DNA of 64,000 bases from Paenibacillus sp. J2TS4 (GCF_018403245.1 NZ_BOSH01000017.1:1-64000), one strand, 5' to 3'. Positions 51,862 to 60,958 are shown, counted from the stretch's first letter. Translations and numbers: made by a program. The notes: generated by a model from the sequence alone, not told the origin.

Positions 51862-52721
51862 ATTTCTCTGTATGGCTTCAATTCATCTTTTCCATATTCA
51901 ATTCTTACAGTCTCCCAGTTACCGTTACCTTCATTATGAGGAATACTCAACTTAATAAAATCTGGAGTTAAGATATACAACACTGGAGTAGGAGTTAAAG
52001 ACCAGATGTGAAAGAGATAGTTTTTTGTTAACGAGGCCACATTCCATTCGTTCTCTGTGATGAAGATAGTAATCTTGTCTGAAGTACTGATGGTAGCCTT
52101 TACCTCTATGCTTAAGTTTGAGGCATCATATTCACTTACTTTTGAAAGAATATCAAACCCCACAAAATTACTTTCAAATGACTTCCACACAGGAGTAATA
52201 CCGAGCCTTTTTTCTTCGTACTGTAATGAAAGGAGTTCTCCTCTTCTGCCTATTGAACTCTTCTTCTCTTCAAGTCCTCTTCTGGAGAACGTCCCCAGCA
52301 TATCCCACCAATAAACCGTAGATTCATCTAACTTATAATCACCAAGTAGATCTGCTTCCTCAAAGCACTGTATAATTTCCTTAGGAAAGTGTTGTAAAGC
52401 TTCAGTGCGACCATAATGAAGGACTTTTGACCACCGGGGTTTTGATGTATAAATATAATGTTTTAATTGATTTCTAAGCTTTTCGGTTGTTGATCGAGCT
52501 TCCAGTATCTCTAAACCTTTGCTTGTGACCTGTAGGAACCCTGATGGACTAATTTCAAGCCACCCACAAGATTTACACATGTCAATTACATATGGAGTGC
52601 TAGCTACATATATTTTGGTGAATTGTTCTAAAATCTCATTTATTGTTAATAAGTTTTCTCGTACAAGTTTTATTAACCTTTGAGAAGAGTATAGTATCCC
52701 TACTGAAACGGACATGGACAT
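51849..52721 (-). CDS. Winged-helix plus PD-(D/E)XK (DUF3883-like) nuclease
   Basis: 290 residues. The N-terminal half has winged-helix character (TPYVIDMCKSCGWLEISPSG, FLQVTSKGLEILEA). The C-terminal half reads SIGRRGELLSLQYEEKRLG (conserved Glu), SNFVGFDILSKVSEYDASN (Asp) and LSIEVKATISTSDKITI (E-V-K), the arrangement of DUF3883-type restriction nucleases. ATG 52721 directly follows the helicase stop codon (52722-52724) with AAGGGGA inside the helicase gene, so translation is coupled. As the last gene of the operon, it is the likely DNA-cutting effector of the module. Confidence 0.75.
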   Translation of the reverse strand: MSMSVSVGILYSSQRLIKLVRENLLTINEILEQFTKIYVASTPYVIDMCKSCGWLEISPSGFLQVTSKGLEILEARSTTEKLRNQLKHYIYTSKPRWSKVLHYGRTEALQHFPKEIIQCFEEADLLGDYKLDESTVYWWDMLGTFSRRGLEEKKSSIGRRGELLSLQYEEKRLGITPVWKSFESNFVGFDILSKVSEYDASNLSIEVKATISTSDKITIFITENEWNVASLTKNYLFHIWSLTPTPVLYILTPDFIKLSIPHNEGNGNWETVRIEYGKDELKPYREMEGI

Positions 52722-54491
52722 TTAACTCCCCTTCAAATGTCTTACAAAGTCATTAATATCTTCGATAGACAAGGAATCTTCAAAGTTCTCTGGGCTCACA
52801 TATTCAGGTTCAATTCTGATGGAATCATCACTTAAAACCTCGGACATTCTATCGATCTTAATCTTTAACCTTCTCTCAACCGACTCGTCAATACTATCAG
52901 GACATATGAGTATCTCAACCTCTGTATCAACATCTTCTGGTAGCCCAAGTCTGTGTATTCTGTCTACTGATTGAAGAAACTGTGCCGCATTATAATTTCT
53001 ATCTAGGTAGATGGCATTGTGACATACTGTATGCAAACTAATACCTTCGCTTGCCGCGGCAGGATTGGCAATCAAAACCAAGGCATTGGAATCATCATGA
53101 AATCTCTTTATTTTCCCTTCACGTGTAAAATCATCGTCTTCACTGCCTGCATCTACACCACCATGAATATAATCTGCCCCTAAATCTTCTAATCTTACCT
53201 TTAACAATTCAATGTTTTCAACAAATGTTGACCAGACAATACTCTTTTTACCCTGCCTTGCCAATTGACGAACTCGATTACAAACATATTCTATTTTGGG
53301 GCTTTTTTCTTCTGCAATAATCTCTGAAATAACCTCATCATGACCCTTAATATTTTTCAGTATTAGCGACGGATTAGATGTGAGTTGAAGCATTCTAATA
53401 ACACTTCTCCCCATTGTTCGAAGCATATTTCTTTGATTAGCTCTCAGATTTTCAATCTGTCTTGCTTCCTCAGAACGCAATAGATCATACAATTTTTTTT
53501 GTGAAACACTCATTGGAATAGTTACTATTTTATATTTTGGTTCCTTTAGGCCTAATTCTGCCTTGGTTGTTCTCACATAAATCGTACGTATTGTTTCCAA
53601 TACACTTTCTTCATCCACTTCAATTTCAGGATACAAAAAATTGAATTGTGCAACTAAATCATACGGTGAATTTGGCATAGGAGTTCCCGACATTATTAAC
53701 TTTTCTGTCGGCAAATGAGACAGAGATAATATTGCCTTTCCTGTAACAATTTCTTCTCCGCTTTTAATACGATGGCTTTCGTCTAAAAACATGATTACTG
53801 ACTTTCCTGACAAATATGACGATATTAAATTAATAACTCGTGGTAATTGTTGATATGTTATTATCATTTTATCGGGTGCTTTTTTGAGTGCTACTTCAAT
53901 AGCACGCTCACCACCTGTCAACCTGACAATTGAAGGGGCGTCCGGCTTACATATACTTAACTGCTCATCCCATGCGGCAAATGCATTTTTAGGTGCAACT
54001 ATGAAGAGTACTGAATTTTCTTCCTTTTTAAGATAGTAATATGCTAGTGCCTCCGTAGTTTTCCCTGCCCCTGGTACGGAAAATGTCGCCGCCGCAGGTA
54101 GTGAAGCTAACTTAGCCACATTTCTTAACTGGTGACTTGTCAGTTTTCGTTTAAATCCTACTTCACTTAATTTATTTAAAATTTCTTCCTCTGAAACTGG
54201 ACTAACGCGATCAATCTCTTTAAATTTTGAGCGTTTGGTATTGGCTATAACTAGAAGTTCTTTGGCTCTAGGTGAAAATTCTATACGAAGGTGATATTTA
54301 ACAGCTACTAGTCGAATTGATCTTCTAACCGATAAGAATACCCACCATGGCATCGAGAGGCTTTGATCACTAAATATGTTGATATCGCCCCGCTCTTGGC
54401 AGACTCGCCTGATTTCCCCCCAAGCTAAAGACTCTTCTTCCATAGACAAATGAGCACTATGTGAATCCTCCAGATATTCAATGAATAACAT
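52722..54491 (-). CDS. SNF2-type helicase/translocase
   Basis: 589 residues. After an N-terminal region the motor begins: TFSVPGAGKTTEALAYYYL (Walker A, Gly141-Thr145), VIMFLDESHRIKSG (Walker B D-E-S-H at 237-240) and KLIMSGTPMPNS (motif III). Motif VI is AAQFLQSVDRIHRLGLPEDV (about 490-510), with SIVWSTFVENIELLKVRL before it. Superfamily 2 SNF2 ATPases move along duplex DNA, as in several phage defence systems. ATG 54491 overlaps the stop codon of the preceding gene (TAATG). The N-terminal ~110 residues are unrecognised and may contact the ParB-like partner. Confidence 0.92.
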   Translation of the reverse strand: MLFIEYLEDSHSAHLSMEEESLAWGEIRRVCQERGDINIFSDQSLSMPWWVFLSVRRSIRLVAVKYHLRIEFSPRAKELLVIANTKRSKFKEIDRVSPVSEEEILNKLSEVGFKRKLTSHQLRNVAKLASLPAAATFSVPGAGKTTEALAYYYLKKEENSVLFIVAPKNAFAAWDEQLSICKPDAPSIVRLTGGERAIEVALKKAPDKMIITYQQLPRVINLISSYLSGKSVIMFLDESHRIKSGEEIVTGKAILSLSHLPTEKLIMSGTPMPNSPYDLVAQFNFLYPEIEVDEESVLETIRTIYVRTTKAELGLKEPKYKIVTIPMSVSQKKLYDLLRSEEARQIENLRANQRNMLRTMGRSVIRMLQLTSNPSLILKNIKGHDEVISEIIAEEKSPKIEYVCNRVRQLARQGKKSIVWSTFVENIELLKVRLEDLGADYIHGGVDAGSEDDDFTREGKIKRFHDDSNALVLIANPAAASEGISLHTVCHNAIYLDRNYNAAQFLQSVDRIHRLGLPEDVDTEVEILICPDSIDESVERRLKIKIDRMSEVLSDDSIRIEPEYVSPENFEDSLSIEDINDFVRHLKGS

Positions 54492-55744
54492 TAATTTAGC
54501 AACTCCCTCAGTTTTTCAATCGATACTTTCAACTCATCAAGCTGAGATAATATCCCTGTTGTATCTGTTTCATTGCTAAATCCAACTATTGCATTTTTCA
54601 TTGCTGTATTAGCCTTATTAATTTGGGATAAAACGAATTTCTTATTTTTAATTTCTCTTTCAGTTTCTTTCTGTTCTCTGATAACATCATCCACAACTTC
54701 AATAACACGTTCATTATTGTCTTTTTCACTCAGTGCAATAATTAAAGATTCTAGTTCACTCTGCTCATCATCAAGTAATTCTATATCATCATCAGTTTCA
54801 ATATTTCCGTTAATCTCTAATTCGTTTTGCAGGACGGTAATAATTTTATCAAGATTATCTTCGACAGCAGGGATTGCTCCCCAAAGTCTCCCCGATTCAG
54901 TTGGATTCGATAATAAAGTATAAGCAATAGAAGTAAATACTGTCTTCTTGTCAGGATCCTTTACCTTGTTTCTAGATTTTTTAAGCTGTTTGAAAGCGAA
55001 CTCTTGCTTATTGACTTGCTCGTATTGTTTTGACTTTCCCTGGCTCTCCAAGTACATATCTACATGGTGAAGAGTATCAAGAATATCTTCTATTTGAGAG
55101 TTTGACTTTCCGTATATTGATGCAAGTCTATCTATAGTATACCCATGTTTTGTGTGCCTGTTTCTCAACATACACGCTTCGGATATCCAATTATAATCAG
55201 CCCTAATATCAGTATCAATTTGCAAGCGGGCCTCTAATTCATCAATATCCTTTTCTTCACATGGATCTAATATAATAACTTCAATGTGTTGAAACTTGTG
55301 ATACTTGTTTTCATCTTCATTTAATAGTTCTCTAAATGTACAAAGACGGCGATTTCCATTAACAACAAAACCAGTATGAGTCAAAATTAAAGGTTCAACT
55401 TGATCTTTTTCTCTAAAAAATTTAATTATATTTTTTTCGTTCGATCCTAATAATTCCTTTAATAATGTATGTTGTATCTCTTGAGCTTCAACATTCTCCT
55501 CATCTCGTTCAAAAAAATCGGATGGGTATGAAGAACTGTTTTTAGAAAGAAAACTCTCCTGCGATGCCTGTGTTCTTCCATTTGCCAATCTATATTTAGG
55601 AAGCCCTACAGGAATCTTGTGTATGGTATAGAACTGTCGTTCATTTTGAAATACAAGTGGGAACTTAGGCTTTTTGGGATCATCGATTCTTCTTAATTCT
55701 TCAAGGTAGCTAACTCTTTTGGGTAACGGCCATCCGAATTCCAT
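54491..55744 (-). CDS. ParB/sulfiredoxin-fold protein
   Basis: About 417 residues from ATG 55744, preceded by AGAGGAGGAATTACT. The N-terminal ~160 residues have the ParB-like nuclease/CTPase layout. EPLILTHTGFVVNGNRRLCT contains N-G-N-R-R, the equivalent of the G-N-x-R-R/D-G-N-H-R motif, and VIILDPCEEKDIDELEARLQ follows. A helix-turn-helix-like segment (YTIDRLASIYGKSNSQIEDI) comes next, as in ParB. The C-terminus is a long coiled coil. In defence operons (for example DndB-like or DNA-sensing modules) such proteins bind DNA or hydrolyse nucleotides. Second gene of the operon. Confidence 0.75.
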   Translation of the reverse strand: MEFGWPLPKRVSYLEELRRIDDPKKPKFPLVFQNERQFYTIHKIPVGLPKYRLANGRTQASQESFLSKNSSSYPSDFFERDEENVEAQEIQHTLLKELLGSNEKNIIKFFREKDQVEPLILTHTGFVVNGNRRLCTFRELLNEDENKYHKFQHIEVIILDPCEEKDIDELEARLQIDTDIRADYNWISEACMLRNRHTKHGYTIDRLASIYGKSNSQIEDILDTLHHVDMYLESQGKSKQYEQVNKQEFAFKQLKKSRNKVKDPDKKTVFTSIAYTLLSNPTESGRLWGAIPAVEDNLDKIITVLQNELEINGNIETDDDIELLDDEQSELESLIIALSEKDNNERVIEVVDDVIREQKETEREIKNKKFVLSQINKANTAMKNAIVGFSNETDTTGILSQLDELKVSIEKLRELLN

Positions 55745-55757
55745 AGTAATTCCTCCT

Positions 55758-56213
55758 CTATTCAATTCCAATAATTAGTATGGGTATTGTTATAATGTGC
55801 TTATATAAGTTTAGTTCCTCAACGAGACGTTCAAAATTCACAATGTTACTCCCCATTTTTAAAGATGCATTTTTGGTCGGGAGTATATAAATTGCAGATG
55901 ATGCTTTATCTTTAATATATAAAGACTGCAATTTTAAAATATCGGCATAAAACCTACTAACATTTCCTGTTTGAAGACAAAGCCCTATATCCCCTTTCAT
56001 TGAAGTTATTGTAATATCATTACTAGAGTCAATCCTGGTTTTATCTGACCACACCAAATTAAACAGCAATTCTAAAACGATTTTTCTTAGCTTTGTCGCT
56101 GATCCTTTTCTTACTTCAAACAAAGTATCTTTTAATGCCAAAATAATAGGTTCAACGATTTCAGATGGTATAGCTTGATCACCAAAATGGTGTGATGAAA
56201 TAACTAGTCTCAA
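55758..56213 (-). CDS. BglII/BstYI-like restriction-endonuclease-fold protein
   Basis: 151 residues, start TTG 56213 after AGGAGGAAACCAC. It opens RLVISSHHFGDQAI and has a helical block (ATKLRKIVLELLFNLVWSD). The key stretch is GDIGLCLQTGNVSRFYADIL followed by KLQSLY, similar to the E-V-Q-x-G-(N/H)-x-x-R-x-Y-x-D-x-x-K motif of BglII/BstYI-type nucleases. Where those have the catalytic Glu (V-E-V-Q), this has Cys (L-C-L-Q), so activity is uncertain. It ends IPILIIGIE as family members do. First gene of the operon; its stop lies 13 bases before the ParB-like start. Confidence 0.6.
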   Translation of the reverse strand: MRLVISSHHFGDQAIPSEIVEPIILALKDTLFEVRKGSATKLRKIVLELLFNLVWSDKTRIDSSNDITITSMKGDIGLCLQTGNVSRFYADILKLQSLYIKDKASSAIYILPTKNASLKMGSNIVNFERLVEELNLYKHIITIPILIIGIE

Positions 56214-56536
56214 GTGGTTTCCTCCTGTGCTTGTATCTCTATAGCAACTTAAGGCCTATTTCTATAGTTATATAAATTTACAGGGTATACCAATATGCTA
56301 CAACAATAAAAAGATGGGAACAACCATTGGTGACAAATATATTGAAGGAGATTACTTTTTGTAACGTGAATTGGGAGTGAATTTGTCAAATTCAATAAAT
56401 CTCCTCGCCGTACCTCCGCAATTATTAGTCAATCCGCATATGATTCTATGAATTACATTTTCAAGCGAGTGATTTACACCAACTCAATCCTTACTTATAT
56501 CATATATCGTTATTTTCTCGAAATTGTAACGTAACC
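56214..56536. other. Intergenic region holding the operon promoter
   Basis: No gene. AT-rich; should contain the promoter of the 56213-51849 operon (minus strand), but I could not pick a single best -35/-10 pair. Confidence 0.4.
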
Positions 56537-56562
56537 AAAAAAGCTGACCCCGAAGGCTCAGC
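56537..56562 (-). terminator. Terminator of the membrane/nuclease operon
   Basis: On the minus strand GCTGAGCC-TTCG-GGGTCAGC is followed by TTTTTT, 15 bases after the stop codon at 56577. Confidence 0.9.
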
Positions 56563-56576
56563 ATTCATTAACTATT

Positions 56577-57098
56577 CTATTTGAGAAAGAAGAAAATCAA
56601 CATAGATAAGAATGCAACAATGGCAACCCATATACCCAACCTTCCGGCCACAGGTTTTTCCCGCGATCTCCGAGTGTCGCGAATCATCTGCACCTGTTCG
56701 TACAGGAATTCAATGTGGGATGCTGTTCGCGTATGTACTCCCTTTGCTTTGTCCAGTTCATCCAGAATTTCATCCATTACAGCGATGTTTTGAGCATGGT
56801 ATACGGCCAGTGTCAGAACAAGCTTGATTGTCGTCTGCTGAGCTTGCGTTAAATCTCTCATGAGCGTAATCAATTCTCGGTTCGTGGAGCCAGTGATTGA
56901 ACCAACAACGCGACCAACCACGCCTTGATTCTCCAAACGGTCTAGCCGATGCTCTATGGAAGAAAGTTGCGAGAGCGATTGTTGTACGATGGCTTTTACC
57001 TGAGTCTGATCAACCAGTCTTGGATTTTCTTGTACGGCTTCGTTTATTTGCCTTTGATTTGGAAGCCTAATCATATCTTTTTGCTCATTTAACTCCAT
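56577..57098 (-). CDS. Coiled-coil protein with C-terminal membrane anchor
   Basis: 173 residues. The N-terminal half is a coiled coil (QVKAIVQQSLSQLSSIEHRL, DRLENQGVVGRVVG). The middle is helical (ELITLMRDLTQAQQTTIKLV, MDEILDELDKAKGV). One transmembrane helix lies at the extreme C-terminus (LGIWVAIVAFLSMLIFFFLK). The layout is that of a tail-anchored protein with its bulk in the cytoplasm. ATG 57098 overlaps the end of the upstream gene by 10 bases, so the two products are probably partners. No family is recognised. Confidence 0.7.
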   Translation of the reverse strand: MELNEQKDMIRLPNQRQINEAVQENPRLVDQTQVKAIVQQSLSQLSSIEHRLDRLENQGVVGRVVGSITGSTNRELITLMRDLTQAQQTTIKLVLTLAVYHAQNIAVMDEILDELDKAKGVHTRTASHIEFLYEQVQMIRDTRRSREKPVAGRLGIWVAIVAFLSMLIFFFLK

Positions 57099-58417
57099 CT
57101 GTTACCGCCTCCTTTCATGCGATCTCGCAAGCTGTCAAAACGGGATAGAATGCTGTCTGCATGCTGGCTATAATCAATCCGCATACCGTTGTTGCTGTCC
57201 CGCTCCACCCTGTTGTAGATGGTATCGGCCTGCATTCGGTCAGCACTCATGTCATCTACAGTCGAGACGGCCCTTGCCAATGCTCGTCCGTTCACCTCGG
57301 TGAGTTGAGCGACATAGACCGTGCCGCCCGCTAACAGTTGGACATTAGCGTGGACAGCTTTGGTTGAAGTTAGAACCTCTCCAAACATGCCGTCATCGTA
57401 TGCCTCATCCATTAAGCGGCGGAGCGATGTGCCGACTACAAACCCAATACCGAAACCGATGATACCGCCCGGAATGAAAAGCGATAAACCAGCCAATGCT
57501 CCGCCCGTAATAGCCCCCTTTACTCCATCTTTAGCAATCTTCCTTTTCATCTCATCAAGTGTGATTTTTCCGCTTTTATATTGCATATACGTCAGTAAGC
57601 TGGATATGCCAACAGAAATAACCGCTCCAATAGCCGCTCCGCCAATGACTTTTTCAGCAACTGCACCCGGCGTCATGCTGACGGCCAGTTGTTCATTCAG
57701 AACTTTACTGCTCAGTTCCTGTGCTGAGCTCTGATTATCTTGGAGGGTTCCCATGACCTTCGTAGGATTCGGAATCCCCATTTCGTGAGCACGATCAATC
57801 AGTTCCTGCGGCCCCACAAGTACAGTTGTAGACTTGTAATGGTCATTGTTAAGGAAGTCCTTTATCGTGCTGTTAATACTGTCTGCCGAACGAAGAGTTT
57901 TGACTTGATATTCCCTGATAATTTCTCCCGTCAAACGGTTCACTTCAATCGCATCTATGCCAGGGGTATTGCTGATGATTCTGCCATCCGCATTACGAGG
58001 GAAATCGATTTTCGTAAAGAGACTGCGGATACTGCCTTGCATTTCGCGAATGAAATCTACTTCTCCAGCGGCGTCCCCTTGAATTTTGCTAAGTGCATTT
58101 GCCGCGGCGTTGTTGCTTCCCTGTAATTGTTCTGCAAGCCACTCTTTGAAACCATCGACCGTTTTGAATGCTTCTACATTCGGGAATTTTTCTTGCAACG
58201 TCTGAGCAATCTGCACTTCTCGGACAAAGGCATCGGTGCCTTCAAATACGCCCGGGATACCGTTTATGGCCACTTCATAGGTGGGAATCGTTGTAGACAT
58301 ATTCATGAAATTGGAGATGCCTTTTTCAGAAAGATTGTAGTGGAGATGCCGAACACCAACAGTGCTCATGATACTGTGGTCTCTTCGGCATTTTTTACAA
58401 TAATAGCTGTTGTTCAA
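57089..58417 (-). CDS. Membrane protein with glycine-zipper helices and nuclease-like core
   Basis: About 442 residues from TTG 58417 after GGGAGGGA (an upstream codon at 58459 lacks a site). A short N-terminal C-x2-C (YYCKKCRRDH) opens the protein. Residues ~110-175 resemble a PD-(D/E)XK core: AAGEVDFIREMQGS (Glu), TPGIDAIEVNRLTGE (Asp) and REYQVKTLRSADS (Q-x-K). Around 245-335 two Gly-rich membrane stretches follow (GGAAIGAVISVGISSLLTYM; GAITGGALAGLSLFIPGGII and onward), separated by a charged helix. A soluble tail ends the protein. A nuclease joined to glycine-zipper helices suggests a membrane-associated toxin or phage-DNA-entry defence; this is inference. Confidence 0.6.
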   Translation of the reverse strand: MNNSYYCKKCRRDHSIMSTVGVRHLHYNLSEKGISNFMNMSTTIPTYEVAINGIPGVFEGTDAFVREVQIAQTLQEKFPNVEAFKTVDGFKEWLAEQLQGSNNAAANALSKIQGDAAGEVDFIREMQGSIRSLFTKIDFPRNADGRIISNTPGIDAIEVNRLTGEIIREYQVKTLRSADSINSTIKDFLNNDHYKSTTVLVGPQELIDRAHEMGIPNPTKVMGTLQDNQSSAQELSSKVLNEQLAVSMTPGAVAEKVIGGAAIGAVISVGISSLLTYMQYKSGKITLDEMKRKIAKDGVKGAITGGALAGLSLFIPGGIIGFGIGFVVGTSLRRLMDEAYDDGMFGEVLTSTKAVHANVQLLAGGTVYVAQLTEVNGRALARAVSTVDDMSADRMQADTIYNRVERDSNNGMRIDYSQHADSILSRFDSLRDRMKGGGNRWS

Positions 58418-58443
58418 ATCTTGTCCCTCCCTGAGGTAAACAT

Positions 58444-58469
58444 ACAACAAAGGGAGCACTGGGCTCCCG
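58444..58469 (-). terminator. Terminator of the SLH gene
   Basis: GGGAGC/GCTCCC stem with a TTTGTTG tail on the minus strand, about 20 bases after the stop codon at 58487. Confidence 0.7.
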
Positions 58470-58486
58470 TTCGCTAATGATCTTTT

Positions 58487-60247
58487 TTACAGATTGATTC
58501 GGCGAATTGCTTTGTTGTCATCGTCGTACACAATGACGTTGCCGTTGCTATCAAAGTCCACATGCATGATTTTCTTAATCGGATTGCCGTCATTGTAGAC
58601 CAAGTCATTCCCGTTTATGAACGTAGTCAGCTTTCCATCTGTAGTCAGCTCATAAATCGTTGCACCGTTTGATACATAGAACTTGCCGTTATGCGATGTG
58701 ACGGTATCGAATTTCATATTTCCGAAAGAGATAATCGAATCCACTTTTCGAGGATACAGTTTTATTCTGCTTAATTCTTTATAGGCGGTATGAAAGGTAT
58801 ACAGGCTGTCTGGTGTCACGATGGCATCTACAATCGCTTCATTAAACCAGCTCAGGTTTGCTCCTGTCCCATCTTTGGAGTTGGCAATCACTTCTGCTTC
58901 TTTTCCCAAATTGCCCTCAAAAATCATACTGGAACTAAGAGTCACATTATGACCCCCAAAGATCACCGCACCCTGATCGGAGAATCTCATAAATTTACTC
59001 CAATGAAGCTGAGGGGCGAAGGAGAATGTAGCTAATTGAACATCAGAGCTAATATCATGAATAGTACTGAAATAATCGCCAAAACAGCTGTTGTCAGGTG
59101 TGATATCTACCGAACATCTCGTTCCCCAAAGGTACAACTTGTTATTTGCAGGATTGAATCCCAACAGATTTGGTGTAAATGCAGTGTGATCGTAATGTGT
59201 CACGGTAGTGCCATCTTGATGGTTCCAGTCAAATTCTGCATTCATCGTTTTGAACGTCTCTACAGTGCCGTTTGAGTTATTGAATTTCCGAACCTTTTTT
59301 ATTTTGGTGTCCAGAAAGAAGATGTTATTGCTGTTATCAATCGCCATGCTGTCAACCTGATTGATTTTGGCTATCCTTACTGGCCCATCCACATCACCTT
59401 CTCCGTTCCCTCCAACAAGAGTATCCACACTAAATTTTTCTGTTGAAGACGGCTGTTGTGGCTGATTCGGTGATGAAGGGTTCGTCGTTTGATTCGGTTG
59501 CGGTTGCGTTGGCGTCGGTGTTTGGGTCGATGAATCGCCGCCTCCTACACCTTTATTGTCATTGCCGAATTGGTAGGCACGCCATAGCATTACAGTAGCT
59601 TCTGCCCGGGTAACTGTTGCTTGCGGGCGGAAGGTTTCATCCGGGAAACCGGATACCAATCCATTTTCAACTGCGACGGCAACATAGTCTTTTGCTGATT
59701 CAGAAATACCAGCGTAATCCTTAAACATTGCTTCAATTGTACTGTGATCCGGTAAACGGTTAACATCGTACCCTTTTAGTTTAACGAGAGCGACGACAAT
59801 ATCTTCCCGCAGAGCTGGTGCAGATGGATTGAATATGTATTGCCCGTTTGCCGTACGATAACCTGTCATGTAGTCTTTGACTGCTTCAACGAATGGCGAA
59901 GCCCAGTTTGTAACCGGGACATCTGAGAATGATGAGTAATTAACCTTCTTTGCTTGAATGCCGGATGCTGTCACCATGATTTTTGCGAATTCAGCTCTGC
60001 TGATTGTATTATTTGGACGAAACTTATTGTCAGGATAACCATCAATCACTTTCCTGCTGACCATTTCGGCAATATACTTATACGCCCAGTGGGTGGATTG
60101 CAGATCGGTGAATGACACGGTTGGCGTAGTGCTCGGTGTATCTTTCCATTCTTCCCCGTATTCAGGCAGTGCCGCTGATGCCGTTCCAATCAAATTGAAC
60201 ATTAATAATGCAGTAATAAGTAGTGTTACGAGTTTCCTCGTCAACAT
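58487..60247 (-). CDS. SLH-domain surface protein with beta-propeller-like C-terminus
   Basis: 586 residues. The signal peptide MLTRKLVTLLITALLMFNLI ends at GTASA. Three S-layer-homology repeats follow: SFTDLQSTHWAYKYIAEMVS with VIDGYPDNKFRPNNTISRAE; SSFSDVPVTNWASPFVEAV; and FKDYAGISESAKDYVAVAVE with VSGFPDETFRPQATVTRAE. SLH repeats bind pyruvylated cell-wall polymer. A Pro/Thr/Gln/Ser-rich linker (about 225-265) leads to ~320 residues of repeated strands (MAIDNSNNIFFLDTKIKKVR, MHVDFDSNGNVIVYDDDNKA) like NHL/YVTN propellers. An exported wall-anchored binding protein, unrelated in type to its defence-type neighbours. Confidence 0.93.
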   Translation of the reverse strand: MLTRKLVTLLITALLMFNLIGTASAALPEYGEEWKDTPSTTPTVSFTDLQSTHWAYKYIAEMVSRKVIDGYPDNKFRPNNTISRAEFAKIMVTASGIQAKKVNYSSFSDVPVTNWASPFVEAVKDYMTGYRTANGQYIFNPSAPALREDIVVALVKLKGYDVNRLPDHSTIEAMFKDYAGISESAKDYVAVAVENGLVSGFPDETFRPQATVTRAEATVMLWRAYQFGNDNKGVGGGDSSTQTPTPTQPQPNQTTNPSSPNQPQQPSSTEKFSVDTLVGGNGEGDVDGPVRIAKINQVDSMAIDNSNNIFFLDTKIKKVRKFNNSNGTVETFKTMNAEFDWNHQDGTTVTHYDHTAFTPNLLGFNPANNKLYLWGTRCSVDITPDNSCFGDYFSTIHDISSDVQLATFSFAPQLHWSKFMRFSDQGAVIFGGHNVTLSSSMIFEGNLGKEAEVIANSKDGTGANLSWFNEAIVDAIVTPDSLYTFHTAYKELSRIKLYPRKVDSIISFGNMKFDTVTSHNGKFYVSNGATIYELTTDGKLTTFINGNDLVYNDGNPIKKIMHVDFDSNGNVIVYDDDNKAIRRINL

Positions 60248-60479
60248 GGGGCTTCTCCTCCTTTGACTATCATAATTTTAGATTCTTCGAGTATTCTGAG
60301 AACAATATGTACTCTGCTTTGCCGTGGATGCCCTCCTTTGTTGAAGATTGTAGAATCTTGGAAGAATACAGACAGGCCTATTATACTATAATTACCCTTA
60401 TACGTTAAGTTATATTGTGTCACTATGATAGGATAAAAGTCTTGTCTTCAGTCTACTAATCTGAAGTAGAGGTGATGGC

Positions 60480-60842
60480 ATGGCGGAGTTTATAATAATG
60501 GTAGGTGAGCAAATCCGAAAGATACGGAAGCTCAAAGGAATGACACAAGAGCGGCTAGCGGAGCGATCCGGTCTTAGCTTCAGCTATATAAGCGACGTAG
60601 AAAGAGGCACTCGCAATATATCATTAGAATCTTTAGGTAAAATCATCAGTGCATTGGGTGTTAAACCCATTCACCTGTTTCAGGATATAGATGAATTATC
60701 TGTACAGATTGGCAGTGATGAGATTCGAACCAAGATCGAGGATTTAAATGCATTATTGAGTGAACGCAATGCTGATGAAGTGGACTTTGTGATAAAAATG
60801 GCCCGGGAGTTTCTGAACACGATTGATCGAAAGAAGCGATAA
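60480..60842 (+). CDS. XRE-family regulator
   Basis: 120 residues from ATG 60480 after AGAGGTGATGGC (an internal ATG at 60498 also possible). The helix-turn-helix GEQIRKIRKLKGMTQERLAE with LSFSYISDVERGTRNISLES is in the first 60 residues. A helical tail (EDLNALLSERNADEVDFVIK) resembles that of the 33895 regulator. It is divergent from the SLH gene and upstream of a small-gene cluster. Confidence 0.88.
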   Translation: MAEFIIMVGEQIRKIRKLKGMTQERLAERSGLSFSYISDVERGTRNISLESLGKIISALGVKPIHLFQDIDELSVQIGSDEIRTKIEDLNALLSERNADEVDFVIKMAREFLNTIDRKKR

Positions 60843-60901
60843 CGTTCAATTCTGATTATCGGCCCTTTATGGGGGAAAATTACATACATTTTCGGGCGGT
60901 A

Positions 60902-60929
60902 CCACCATCCCTTTTAACGAAGGGGTGGC
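60902..60929 (+). terminator. Terminator-like hairpin after the XRE gene
   Basis: CCACC-AT-CCCTT pairs with AAGGGGTGG; the flanking GGCGG and CTGCCG can extend the stem. Confidence 0.6.
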
Positions 60930-60958
60930 CTGCCGTTTCATGCCCTACCCCTATTTAT

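Noticed and set aside
57321..58477. Plus-strand frames opposite the membrane/nuclease gene
   Set aside because: Shadow frames rich in Pro/Ser/Arg; the minus-strand gene has a ribosome site, an overlap with its partner and clear domains.
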